Assembly (NCBI GenBank): GCA_023382265.1 | Contig: JAMCPX010000008.1 | Span: forward strand, 20,274-84,273 | Direction of reading: 5' to 3' | Origin: Deltaproteobacteria bacterium | Lineage (GTDB): Bacteria > JAMCPX01 | DNA length: 64,000 nucleotides | Part shown: piece after piece, positions 9,371 through 17,579 of the stretch | Numbering within the stretch: the first letter of the stretch is position 1 | How the letters are laid out: the number at the start of each line of letters is the position of its first letter | Made by a program: the position numbers and the translations under genes | The notes under the pieces: generated by a model | Seen by the model: only the letters and a program-made list of their open reading frames with translations | Databases searched by the model: none | Told to the model about the DNA's origin: nothing

Positions 9371-9424
9371 ATGATGTACAGAAAAAACATGCATTTCAGG
9401 ATTAAGGTGGGATCATGCTGTTAA
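9371..9424 (+). CDS. Candidate 17-residue leader peptide overlapping the tolC-like start
   Basis: A short reading frame starts with ATG at 9371, preceded by AGGAG at 9361-9365, and ends with TAA at 9422-9424. It overlaps the first codons of the TolC-like gene (ATG at 9415) in another frame. The product would be M-M-Y-R-K-N-M-H-F-R-I-K-V-G-S-C-C. It may couple translation into the efflux gene, which has its own AAGGTGG. No homology was recognised; it could be a chance frame. Confidence 0.35.
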   Translation: MMYRKNMHFRIKVGSCC

Positions 9425-10794
9425 AAAAATCATATATAACATTTTTATTTGTGCCATTCACTGTATTACTACTCTGTGCTACTGTAATGTCTGGTGATGT
9501 CTATACGCTTGATTCAGCCATAAAAGAGGCCATCCAAAACAATTATTTGATTCAGAGTACTGTGGATCAGATCAAGGCGGCTGAGGCACAGAAGCGCGGT
9601 GCCACTGCAAGTATGTTACCGGAGCTTTCATTCGATTACAGTGCTATAGGTTTAAAGAATCAACCTTATCTCAGCATACCTCACAGGCCCTTGCCGGTTT
9701 TTAACGCAGGTAAACCCAATGGAGCTTATGTCTATCTCCCGCCACGCATGTATATGAACGGGACCGCCCTCATAAACTGGGAGATTGAGTTGAAGCAGCC
9801 GATCTTTACCGGGTTTGCACTCATTAACGAAAGGAAGCTTGCGGAGCTAGGCATAAATATAACGAAGGTGCAGCGCGAAGAGGCTATTTTGAACATCGAG
9901 GAAGAGGTAAAGATTGCGTACTTCAATGTTCTTCGAGCACAGAAACAAGTGCAGGTTGCCGATGAGCGGGTAGAACAACTGACATCACACGAGTACGAGG
10001 CACAGCATTTTTATCACAGAGGTATCGTAGCGTACAATGACCTGTTAAAATCACAGGTGGCATTGGCGGACGCAGTTCAATACAAGACTCAGGCAGGAGC
10101 CAATCTGGATATTGCCAGAGCAAACTTTAACACGATTTTGAATAGAGACTTAGCAAAAAATTTACAGTTGGAAAATATTACATCGGTAACTTTTTCGGAC
10201 TATGATCCGGCATCCTTGACGGATGAAGCACTGCAGGACAGACCTGAGCTCAAGGCACTGGGTATACGGGTAAAACAGGCGGATACACACGTCAAGCTTG
10301 CAGAAAGTGAATATTATCCGCATATCTTTGCCTTTGCCGCATATACACAGGCCGGTCAGGATGGGCTTGCAGCAAGAAATGAATTCCAGAATCAATATAA
10401 TCAGATGGTGGGGATTGGTATCAAATGGACGATATTTAACTGGTTAAAAACAACCAATAATGCCCAACAGGCAAATTATACGAAATCGGCAATAAAGAAC
10501 CAGCTTAATTCTTTTATGAATGCGGTAAAACTTCAGGTTAAAAGTGACATCATAGAACTGAATACCGCTGCTGAGGATATAAGCACCTCTCAGACAGCAC
10601 TTGAGCAGGCAAAAGAAAACTACCGCATAACAAACCTTCAGTACGGGCAGCAACTGGTTACATCCACAGAGGTTTTAGACGCACAAACGTATCTTACACA
10701 GGCTGAACTCAATTATTACAATGCACTGTATGGTTATGAAATAAGCCTGGCAAAACTGGAAAGGAGCATAGGGAGGAATGACTATGGAAAATAA
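9415..10794 (+). CDS. TolC family outer-membrane efflux protein
   Basis: A 459-residue protein with an N-terminal signal peptide (K-K-S-Y-I-T-F-L-F, cleavage after about residue 25). Two OEP repeats follow, rich in long helices with coiled-coil character, typical of TolC tunnels. Y-T-L-D-S-A-I-K-E-A-I near 30-40 is the usual start of the mature family fold. It is the first large gene of the operon, followed by EmrA- and EmrB-type partners, so it should form the outer-membrane exit duct. Its ribosome site is AAGGTGG, 4 bases upstream. Confidence 0.9.
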   Translation: MLLKKSYITFLFVPFTVLLLCATVMSGDVYTLDSAIKEAIQNNYLIQSTVDQIKAAEAQKRGATASMLPELSFDYSAIGLKNQPYLSIPHRPLPVFNAGKPNGAYVYLPPRMYMNGTALINWEIELKQPIFTGFALINERKLAELGINITKVQREEAILNIEEEVKIAYFNVLRAQKQVQVADERVEQLTSHEYEAQHFYHRGIVAYNDLLKSQVALADAVQYKTQAGANLDIARANFNTILNRDLAKNLQLENITSVTFSDYDPASLTDEALQDRPELKALGIRVKQADTHVKLAESEYYPHIFAFAAYTQAGQDGLAARNEFQNQYNQMVGIGIKWTIFNWLKTTNNAQQANYTKSAIKNQLNSFMNAVKLQVKSDIIELNTAAEDISTSQTALEQAKENYRITNLQYGQQLVTSTEVLDAQTYLTQAELNYYNALYGYEISLAKLERSIGRNDYGK

Positions 10795-11872
10795 AAACTT
10801 AGAAAATAACTCAAAAGAACCTGCTAAAAAACCGAAAAATAAGTTTAAAAGAAGAGTAATATTTATAGTCTCTGCAATAGTGGTTCTGATAGGCTTGATA
10901 GCGGAGATTCCCAATATAAGGTTCATGTTTACACATGTGGATACGGATGACGCCTTTGTAGAGGGGAGCAGTGCCATTGTTCCAGTAGCACCACAGGTAA
11001 AAGGTCAGGTTGTTAAGGTCTTCGTTCACGACAATCAATATGTTAAGATCGGGGATCCGTTATTCACTATTGATTCGTCCGATTACTCTGAGGATACAAA
11101 CAGGGCGGATGCCCAGTACCGGGCAAATAAAAACGAACTGAAGCAAATATCTTTATCCATTGTGATTCAAAAAGAAATACTGGTGAAAGCAGGCTATGAA
11201 TTAAAGGCTGATTCTGCAATGAATAAATTGAACAAAGAAAACGCAGAGAGATACTCCAATCTATGGAAGGATAATGCGGTATCCAGACTTTCTTATGATG
11301 AGATGAAAACCAGGTATGAGGTCAGTTCGGCAAAAGTGAATGTGGATCGGACGAACATAGTCCAGATCCAGACAAGCATTAGAAATTTAAAACAAGAATT
11401 GAAAACTAAGATGTTTGTCACACAGGCATTGAAAGCCGGATATAAATTGGCCGTTATAAATTTACAGAGGACTACCGTATATGCCCCATGTGATGGTTAT
11501 GTTACGAAAAAGAATGTCAATAAAGGTGCTTATGTTATGCCGGGTATTCCCTACCTCGCTATTGTGAATCTTGATAATGTATGGATCGCAGCAAATTTTA
11601 AAGAGACTGATATTCATAAGATAAAGATCGGAGCGCCGGTTACTATCAAGGTTGATGCGTATCCGGGAAAGATATTTAAGGGACATGTTGCAAGCTTCCA
11701 ATCCGGCAGCGGTTCCGCCTTCAGTCTGCTGCCGCCGGAGAACGCAACTGGCAACTTTATCAAGGTGGTCCAAAGAGTTCCTGTGAAAATTCTTCTTGAT
11801 AAAGCCTCTTATTCAGATACACCGCTTTATCCGGGTTTGTCGGTTTACCCATATGTACTGATAGAACATTGA
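10784..11872 (+). CDS. HlyD/EmrA-type membrane fusion protein
   Basis: A 362-residue periplasmic adaptor. A single N-terminal membrane anchor lies at about 23-45. Then comes D-T-D-D-A-F-V-E-G with the lipoyl-like half-motif P-V-A-P-Q-V-K-G-Q-V, a coiled-coil hairpin at about 100-215, and the second half-motif V-Y-A-P-C-D-G-Y-V-T-K. The ATG at 10784 is preferred to the one at 10778 because GGGAGGA ends at 10777 and needs about six bases of spacing. It overlaps the TolC-like gene by 11 bases and links the inner-membrane pump to the TolC-like duct. Confidence 0.9.
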   Translation: MENKNLENNSKEPAKKPKNKFKRRVIFIVSAIVVLIGLIAEIPNIRFMFTHVDTDDAFVEGSSAIVPVAPQVKGQVVKVFVHDNQYVKIGDPLFTIDSSDYSEDTNRADAQYRANKNELKQISLSIVIQKEILVKAGYELKADSAMNKLNKENAERYSNLWKDNAVSRLSYDEMKTRYEVSSAKVNVDRTNIVQIQTSIRNLKQELKTKMFVTQALKAGYKLAVINLQRTTVYAPCDGYVTKKNVNKGAYVMPGIPYLAIVNLDNVWIAANFKETDIHKIKIGAPVTIKVDAYPGKIFKGHVASFQSGSGSAFSLLPPENATGNFIKVVQRVPVKILLDKASYSDTPLYPGLSVYPYVLIEH

Positions 11873-11884
11873 TAAGGAAATAAA

Positions 11885-13441
11885 ATGACTAAAACCAATA
11901 AATGGCTTGTAACCTTAGCGGTTATACCGAGTACAACCCTTTTCAGTATAGATATGAGCGTTGTCAACGTTGCATTACCCTACATCAAAGGGTCCATGTC
12001 GGCGTCTATCGAAGAGATAACATGGGTAATAACCGGTTATATGTTGTCCGGCGTGATATTGATGCCTCTGGTCGGTTTTTTCAGTTCCGTTTTCGGAAGA
12101 AAAAACTATTATATACTTTCGGTCCTTCTGTTCACGGTCAGTTCGTTACTGTGCGGCATTGCATGGGACCTGCCTTCCATTGTCGTGTTCCGGCTTTTGC
12201 AGGGCATGGGCGGGGGTGCGTTGATCCCCCTTGCGCAGGCAATTCTTGCGGAGACGTTCCCCCGGGAAGAGCAGGGCATAGCAATGGCTATATTCAGCCT
12301 TGCCATTGTGCTTGGCCCGGCAATAGGGCCTTATCTTGGCGGCTGGATCGTTACCAACTATTCATGGCCATGGGTCTTCTTTGTTAATCTGCCTATCGGT
12401 CTGCTCAACCTTGTTCTGCTGTACATGTTTATCGAGGATCCCCCATTTATTCAGAAGCTAAAGGGAGGCGTGGATTGGTGGGGTATCATCTTTCTGACCA
12501 TTGGACTGGGTGCAATGCAGATCGTCTTAACGGATGGAGAATATAAGGACTGGTTTTCCTCAAACTATATCGTAACATTAACAATCATTTCAGCACTTGC
12601 CATAACCCTTTTCACTGTAAAAGAACTTTTTTCGGAATACCCAGCGGTTAATTTAAAAATTTTAAAAGATATAAACCTCTCCGCAAACTCCTTCCTCTCA
12701 ATGGTTTTTAGTCTGGGCATGTTTGGCAGCCTTTTTCTTTTACCCATGTTTCTACAGAATATAATGGGGTATTCAGCCTATGACGCAGGTCTGGCAATAA
12801 TGTCACGTGGACTTGCAATGGCTTTCGCAATGCCACTGGCCGGGAGGCTATTCAATAAACTAGGGCCAAAACTTCTGGTCGGTACCGGATTTGTATTGGC
12901 AATAATCTCATCTATACAGCTCGGAAGCCTTAGCCTGGACATGGGGTTCTGGGAAATATTCTGGCCGCAGTTTATTCAAGGTATAGGTTTTGGTTTCATT
13001 ATTGTCTCATTGAATGTGTCTTCACTGTCAACGATAGAAAATAGATTTAAAACGGATGCATCTGGGTTGTATAACTTAATCAGGCAGGTAGCAGGCTCCA
13101 TCGGAATCGCCATGCTTGCCACAATGATGGACAATAATGTTCAACTTAATCACGAGGTGCTCGGGAGAAATGTGAGCGTTTATAATACCCCGAGCCTCAT
13201 GCTTTTGAAGCACGCCGCTGCGATAACGCATTCTCCAGTTGTGTATCTTCCAACTAAAAAGGCTTTGACTTTAATTAACGGACTTATAACAAAACAGGCG
13301 TTCATGATTGCATCCAACCATGCATTTTTGTTTATGGCACTTGCTTTTCTTATAACACTGCCGGTTGTATTTGTATTAAAAGGTATCAAAGCCTCAAAGA
13401 ACTCATCTGATAAAAATGTAAGCCCGACGATGGAAATATAA
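11885..13441 (+). CDS. EmrB/QacA (DHA2) family MFS multidrug exporter
   Basis: A 518-residue inner-membrane pump with about 14 predicted helices. It has the DHA2 features L-D-x-x-V-V-N-V-A-L-like D-M-S-V-V-N-V-A-L-P near 23-32, G-R-K between helices 2 and 3, and the antiporter-type L-G-P-A-I-G-P-Y-L-G-G-W near 140-150. It is the last gene of the efflux operon, 12 bases after the adaptor. It probably uses the proton gradient to expel toxic organic compounds; the cargo is unknown. Confidence 0.9.
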   Translation: MTKTNKWLVTLAVIPSTTLFSIDMSVVNVALPYIKGSMSASIEEITWVITGYMLSGVILMPLVGFFSSVFGRKNYYILSVLLFTVSSLLCGIAWDLPSIVVFRLLQGMGGGALIPLAQAILAETFPREEQGIAMAIFSLAIVLGPAIGPYLGGWIVTNYSWPWVFFVNLPIGLLNLVLLYMFIEDPPFIQKLKGGVDWWGIIFLTIGLGAMQIVLTDGEYKDWFSSNYIVTLTIISALAITLFTVKELFSEYPAVNLKILKDINLSANSFLSMVFSLGMFGSLFLLPMFLQNIMGYSAYDAGLAIMSRGLAMAFAMPLAGRLFNKLGPKLLVGTGFVLAIISSIQLGSLSLDMGFWEIFWPQFIQGIGFGFIIVSLNVSSLSTIENRFKTDASGLYNLIRQVAGSIGIAMLATMMDNNVQLNHEVLGRNVSVYNTPSLMLLKHAAAITHSPVVYLPTKKALTLINGLITKQAFMIASNHAFLFMALAFLITLPVVFVLKGIKASKNSSDKNVSPTMEI

Positions 13442-13544
13442 GTAAGTACAGGATAATGTAAGATCGTAGACATCATCAAATCAGCAGTAGGTTGATATAT
13501 TGTCCGGGTTAACTTCCTCAAAATTATATGTTAATATGTAGTTA

Positions 13545-14213
13545 ATGAAAAAACTATTTGTAACAGGTACGGACACAGCCGTTGGGAAAACGTACACGAT
13601 TTTAGGAATACTAAATACAGCTGCGGGTCTTGGTTATAAAACCGTAGCAATGAAACCTTTTGAGACTGGTTGCAGGATCCGTAATAAAATGCTCGTTCCA
13701 CACGATGCTGCATTAATAAAAAAGGCCATAGGCATTGGCGATCTTGACGCAATAAATCCGTACAGATTTGTTGCACCTGTCGCACCCTACGTTGCTGCAA
13801 AAATCGAAAAAAAAAGAATAAAATTAAACGTTGTCTTTGATACATATAAACATCTGATAAAAGGGCATCATCTCATAGTTGTAGAAGGTGCAGGCGGCTT
13901 GCTTGTGCCTATAACCAGGGATTTTTTTTATGCGGATCTTGCGAAGACACTTTCTTTACCAATACTTGTTGTCGCAGCAAATAAACTTGGTGTAATCAAC
14001 CACACGCTGCTCACGGTTAGTTATATCATGGAAAACAAACTTAAACTCACCGGTGTGGTATTAAACGATATTGATCAGAAAAACGATCCTGCAAAAAAAA
14101 CAAACCCAAAAATATTAAAAGAACTGCTTGGTAATAAATTCATAGGAGAAATACGGTTCGGCAGGTTTGAAAAAAACGTGGATCTGTTCAAAAAAATATT
14201 AAATCTGCTGTAG
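13545..14213 (+). CDS. bioD: Dethiobiotin synthetase
   Basis: A 222-residue enzyme that closes the ureido ring of dethiobiotin in biotin synthesis, using ATP and CO2. The P-loop G-T-D-T-A-V-G-K-T is at about 7-15, the substrate Lys in A-M-K-P-F-E-T-G near 37, and V-E-G-A-G-G-L-L-V-P near 112-121. There is no Shine-Dalgarno sequence before the ATG. It stands alone, with no other biotin gene beside it, about 100 bases after the efflux operon. C-terminal residues are Lys/Asn-rich, in keeping with local AT richness. Confidence 0.92.
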   Translation: MKKLFVTGTDTAVGKTYTILGILNTAAGLGYKTVAMKPFETGCRIRNKMLVPHDAALIKKAIGIGDLDAINPYRFVAPVAPYVAAKIEKKRIKLNVVFDTYKHLIKGHHLIVVEGAGGLLVPITRDFFYADLAKTLSLPILVVAANKLGVINHTLLTVSYIMENKLKLTGVVLNDIDQKNDPAKKTNPKILKELLGNKFIGEIRFGRFEKNVDLFKKILNLL

Positions 14214-14262
14214 CTTTGTTTCAAAACAAAAAATTTTGAATTGCCAACCGATCGCCCTCCAC

Positions 14263-14290
14263 GTTTAACCCAAAAATGCATTTGAAAAAT
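14263..14290 (+). repeat. Dispersed repeat copy A
   Basis: CAAAAATGCATTTGAAAAA (14271-14289) is identical to 35831-35849, and the preceding TTAACC is also shared. Both copies lie just downstream of plus-strand genes (bioD here). Confidence 0.4.
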
Positions 14291-14352
14291 AGGAGGTTTG
14301 CGAAATGAGAGATAAGTATCTTTTTCTATGCGCATTATTTAGAGGCATCATT

Positions 14353-16236
14353 CTAATCCCTGAATGACATCTTGAGTTCGTACATACCGCCTTCCGATTT
14401 CTTTTCTATATTGAACCCTGCATTCTCCAGCAGATGGAGCATGTGTTTGTTTTCCATAAGAAGAGCGGCTGTAAAACCGTGAAGCCCATTTTTCTTTGCA
14501 ATATAGGTTATATAAGAAAGCAGCTCAGTGCCTATTCCGTGATTCTGATAATCATCCCTTACAACAAATGCAACCTCGGCGGTATGCCTTGTTGTATCTA
14601 TAAGATACTGTGCCATGCCAATGATCATCTCCTTTTCTTCTTTCCCGGTTATTGCAAGTATTATCATTTCTTTTGTGTAATCGATCGCCACAAACTGCTG
14701 CAATCTGTTGTGGGGCATGTCTGTCCTGGTTGAGATAAAACGACGGTACATAGAATCGTCTGAAAGTGCGTAGAAAAAATCCTTTAACAGAGGCTCGTCG
14801 CTGATTTTTACAGGACGTAATAAAATCTCAAATTCTCTGTTCGTTGTTCTGTACGTTTCAAGTGCCTCGGGATATTCACCTTTTATACCCTTGATAAAGG
14901 TTTGATCCCTGTATATAAGATTATTTGCCTTTGCCGCCTCTATAAGCCATCCTCTGAAGCTTGGATGCGCTATTGATATTAAGTCCATTGCACGTTCTCT
15001 CAGGTTCTTGCCGTGCAGATATGCTATGCCGTACTCTGTTACTACATAGTGTATGTCACCCGGCGTTAATGTTATCTTCGCCCCCTCGCTCAGAAATGGG
15101 ACGATACGGGAAACTCCTCCGTTTTTCGCTGTTGACTGCAGCACAAGTATGGTTTTACCGCCCTGCGATAATATCGCTCCGCGCATAAAATCAGCCTGCC
15201 CACCGATTCCGCTGTAAAATGATCTGCCTATTGTCTCTGCCGTCGCCTGTCCTGAAAGATCGATCTCGAGTGCACTATTTATGGCCGTCATGTTCTTCTG
15301 ACGGGCAATCAAAGCGGGATTATTCGTATAATTTACAGGGCGGAATTCTATTGCCGGATTATCATGCAGGAATTCATAAGTTTCTTTTTTCCCCATACAG
15401 AAAGCTGCCACTGTTTTCCAGCGGTTGAGTTCTTTTTTACTGTTATCTATTACTCCCTTTTTCATAAGAGATACAATACCGTCGGATAAAAGTTCCGTAT
15501 GAACACCGATGTTTTTTTTGTTTGAGAGCTGGCATAGGATCGCATTCGGTAAACTTCCATATCCAACCTGGATAGTATCTCCGTCCTGTACGATCTGAGA
15601 AACGTATGTACCAATCCTGTTCGCAATATCATTGGGGACATTGAAGCCGAACTCAAGCAAAGGTTCATTGTAAGGTATTATAAAGTTTATATCCTTCGCA
15701 TGTATAAACGTTTCTCCAAGAACCCTTGGCATATAACTGTTGACCTGTGCAACAACCATATATGCGTTCTCCACAGCAGATTTAACAATGTCAACACTTA
15801 TGCCCAGACTAAAATATCCATGCTCATCCGGCATGGAAGTTTGTATAAAAGCCATGTCTATAGGTATGAATTTTTTACGAAACAGCTCGGGAACCTGCCA
15901 CAGAAACACAGGTGAATAATCTGCTATGCCTTTGTTGATCGTATCCCTGGTATTTGCACCTATGAAGAAAAAGTTGTGACGAAAATTGTCCTTGAATTTC
16001 TCGTCAAGATACGGGGTAACGCCAAGGGTCCAGACCTGGAGCAGCTCCGCATCCACAAAGCTTTTGGGATGTGATTGAACATAATTTATCAAAGCGCCTA
16101 CAAGATACTGAGGCTCCCCGCAGCCTGTACCGATAAATATTCTGTTGCCCGGGTGTATCTGACCGAACACCCTGCTCTCTGAAACAAATTTATCGGGATA
16201 ACGCTTTTTGAGACTGTCCAAATTATTATCCGTCAT
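14353..16236 (-). CDS. Acetyl-CoA hydrolase/4-hydroxybutyrate CoA-transferase family protein fused to a GNAT domain
   Basis: A 627-residue two-domain protein. Residues 1-450 match the class I CoA-transferase family of acetate/4-hydroxybutyrate enzymes, with the catalytic Glu in G-V-H-T-E-L-L-S-D-G and the F-Y-S-G-I-G-G-Q-A-D-F loop near 345. Residues about 470-625 form a GNAT acyltransferase domain with the acetyl-CoA loop R-D-D-Y-Q-N-H-G-I-G-T-E-L. Its start overlaps the response-regulator stop by 4 bases, so it is coupled to the sensor system and probably exchanges CoA among short-chain acids. The GNAT part might acetylate a local enzyme such as Acs; that is inference. Confidence 0.85.
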   Translation of the reverse strand: MTDNNLDSLKKRYPDKFVSESRVFGQIHPGNRIFIGTGCGEPQYLVGALINYVQSHPKSFVDAELLQVWTLGVTPYLDEKFKDNFRHNFFFIGANTRDTINKGIADYSPVFLWQVPELFRKKFIPIDMAFIQTSMPDEHGYFSLGISVDIVKSAVENAYMVVAQVNSYMPRVLGETFIHAKDINFIIPYNEPLLEFGFNVPNDIANRIGTYVSQIVQDGDTIQVGYGSLPNAILCQLSNKKNIGVHTELLSDGIVSLMKKGVIDNSKKELNRWKTVAAFCMGKKETYEFLHDNPAIEFRPVNYTNNPALIARQKNMTAINSALEIDLSGQATAETIGRSFYSGIGGQADFMRGAILSQGGKTILVLQSTAKNGGVSRIVPFLSEGAKITLTPGDIHYVVTEYGIAYLHGKNLRERAMDLISIAHPSFRGWLIEAAKANNLIYRDQTFIKGIKGEYPEALETYRTTNREFEILLRPVKISDEPLLKDFFYALSDDSMYRRFISTRTDMPHNRLQQFVAIDYTKEMIILAITGKEEKEMIIGMAQYLIDTTRHTAEVAFVVRDDYQNHGIGTELLSYITYIAKKNGLHGFTAALLMENKHMLHLLENAGFNIEKKSEGGMYELKMSFRD

Positions 16237-17576
16237 TTTCTAAGCCCCCATCTCTTTCTTTTTTCCCACAATGCCTTTCTCGTTATACCAAGCATGTCTG
16301 CAAGCTGTGTTTCATTGTAGCTGTCCTGATATTTAACAATAAAAGCCTTTGTATAATCCTCGATAGATAATTTATTGGATATTGCATCATTAATTGGAGA
16401 ATCCCCTGATCTGATATTCTCCGGCAGATGTTCCGGCTTTATGGTGCCGTCTTCTGTTATGAGGATTGACCTTTCCATAACGTTTTGAAGCTCCCTTACA
16501 TTACCATTCCAGTAATAGGATTTTAAATAATCCATAGTCCTTTCATCTATACCGGTAATAGGTTTACCAAGTTCTTTTGAATACTTGTTAACAATGTACT
16601 TTACAAGAGGTTCTATATCTTCCCTTCTCTCTCTGAGCGGCGGAAGTTTTATTGTGATAACATTTATTCTGTAAAAAAGATCAGCCCTGAATGTGCCTTC
16701 CTTTACCATACTTTCTATATCTCTATTTGTGGCAAAAAGAAACCTTACATCGATCTTTATACTCTGTGTACTGCCTACAGGCCTTATATCGCGATCTTCA
16801 AGAACCCTTAACAGCTTTGACTGCAATCCAATACCAATATCACCTATTTCATCAAGGAACACCGTCCCTTTGTCCGCCTGGACAAATAGTCCGTTCTTGG
16901 AATTTAATGCCCCTGTAAAAGCACCCTTAACGTATCCAAACAGCTCCGATTCAAGAAGGTTTTCAGGAATTGCGCTGCAGTTTATAGGTACAAACGGGTT
17001 ATCCGCCCTCCTTCCGTTGAAGTGCATTGCCCTTGCTATAAGTTCCTTGCCGGTACCGGTTTCCCCGAGAATCAAGACGTTACTCTTTGTATCCGCAACC
17101 TTCTTTATATGATTTATTACATCATTCATTAAAGAGCTGCTGGCAATTATGTCTGTAAAGGCATACTGCCTCTCTATCTGTTTCTTTAGTATCATATTTT
17201 CACTTTGAAGTGTATGCTGCTTTACGGCATTCTTTACCGTTTGTTTTATCTCTTCGTGGATTATTGGTTTTACAATATAATCGTATGCTCCAAGCCTGAT
17301 CGCCCTGATGGCCGTATCTATGGACGCATAAGCAGTTATAATGATAACTATCTGTTCGGGCAGCCTTTCTTTTATCTGTTTGAGTAAATCTATACCGTCG
17401 ATGCCCGGCAGTATAATATCTGTTATAACAACATGATAAACATTCATGTTGAGCATCTCGAGGGCGGATTCCGCACTATTAGTAACATCCACATCGTAGC
17501 CTTCTTTTGAGAATACTCTCTGTATGGACTCGCTAAGGGTCTGTTCATCATCAACAATAAGTAATCTTTCTGCCAT
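16233..17576 (-). CDS. NtrC-type sigma-54-dependent response regulator
   Basis: A 447-residue regulator. The receiver (1-120) has D-D-E near the N-terminus, the phospho-Asp in D-I-I-L-P-G near 53 and Lys in Y-I-V-K-P near 103. The AAA+ domain has Walker A G-E-T-G-T-G-K-E near 170 and the sigma-54 contact loop G-A-F-T-G-A near 220. A Fis-type helix-turn-helix ends the protein (N-E-T-Q-L-A-D-M-L-G-I-T-R-K-A-L-W). It lies 3 bases after the symporter-kinase gene, so the two are cognate partners. The likely target is the sigma-54 promoter at 25058-25073 driving satP-acs. Confidence 0.93.
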   Translation of the reverse strand: MAERLLIVDDEQTLSESIQRVFSKEGYDVDVTNSAESALEMLNMNVYHVVITDIILPGIDGIDLLKQIKERLPEQIVIIITAYASIDTAIRAIRLGAYDYIVKPIIHEEIKQTVKNAVKQHTLQSENMILKKQIERQYAFTDIIASSSLMNDVINHIKKVADTKSNVLILGETGTGKELIARAMHFNGRRADNPFVPINCSAIPENLLESELFGYVKGAFTGALNSKNGLFVQADKGTVFLDEIGDIGIGLQSKLLRVLEDRDIRPVGSTQSIKIDVRFLFATNRDIESMVKEGTFRADLFYRINVITIKLPPLRERREDIEPLVKYIVNKYSKELGKPITGIDERTMDYLKSYYWNGNVRELQNVMERSILITEDGTIKPEHLPENIRSGDSPINDAISNKLSIEDYTKAFIVKYQDSYNETQLADMLGITRKALWEKRKRWGLRK

Positions 17577-17579
17577 TGC

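Noticed and set aside
14305..14367. A 20-codon plus-strand frame with AGGAGG upstream after bioD
   Set aside because: It runs into the 3' end of the convergent CoA-transferase gene, has no recognisable features and sits beside a dispersed repeat; chance is more likely.
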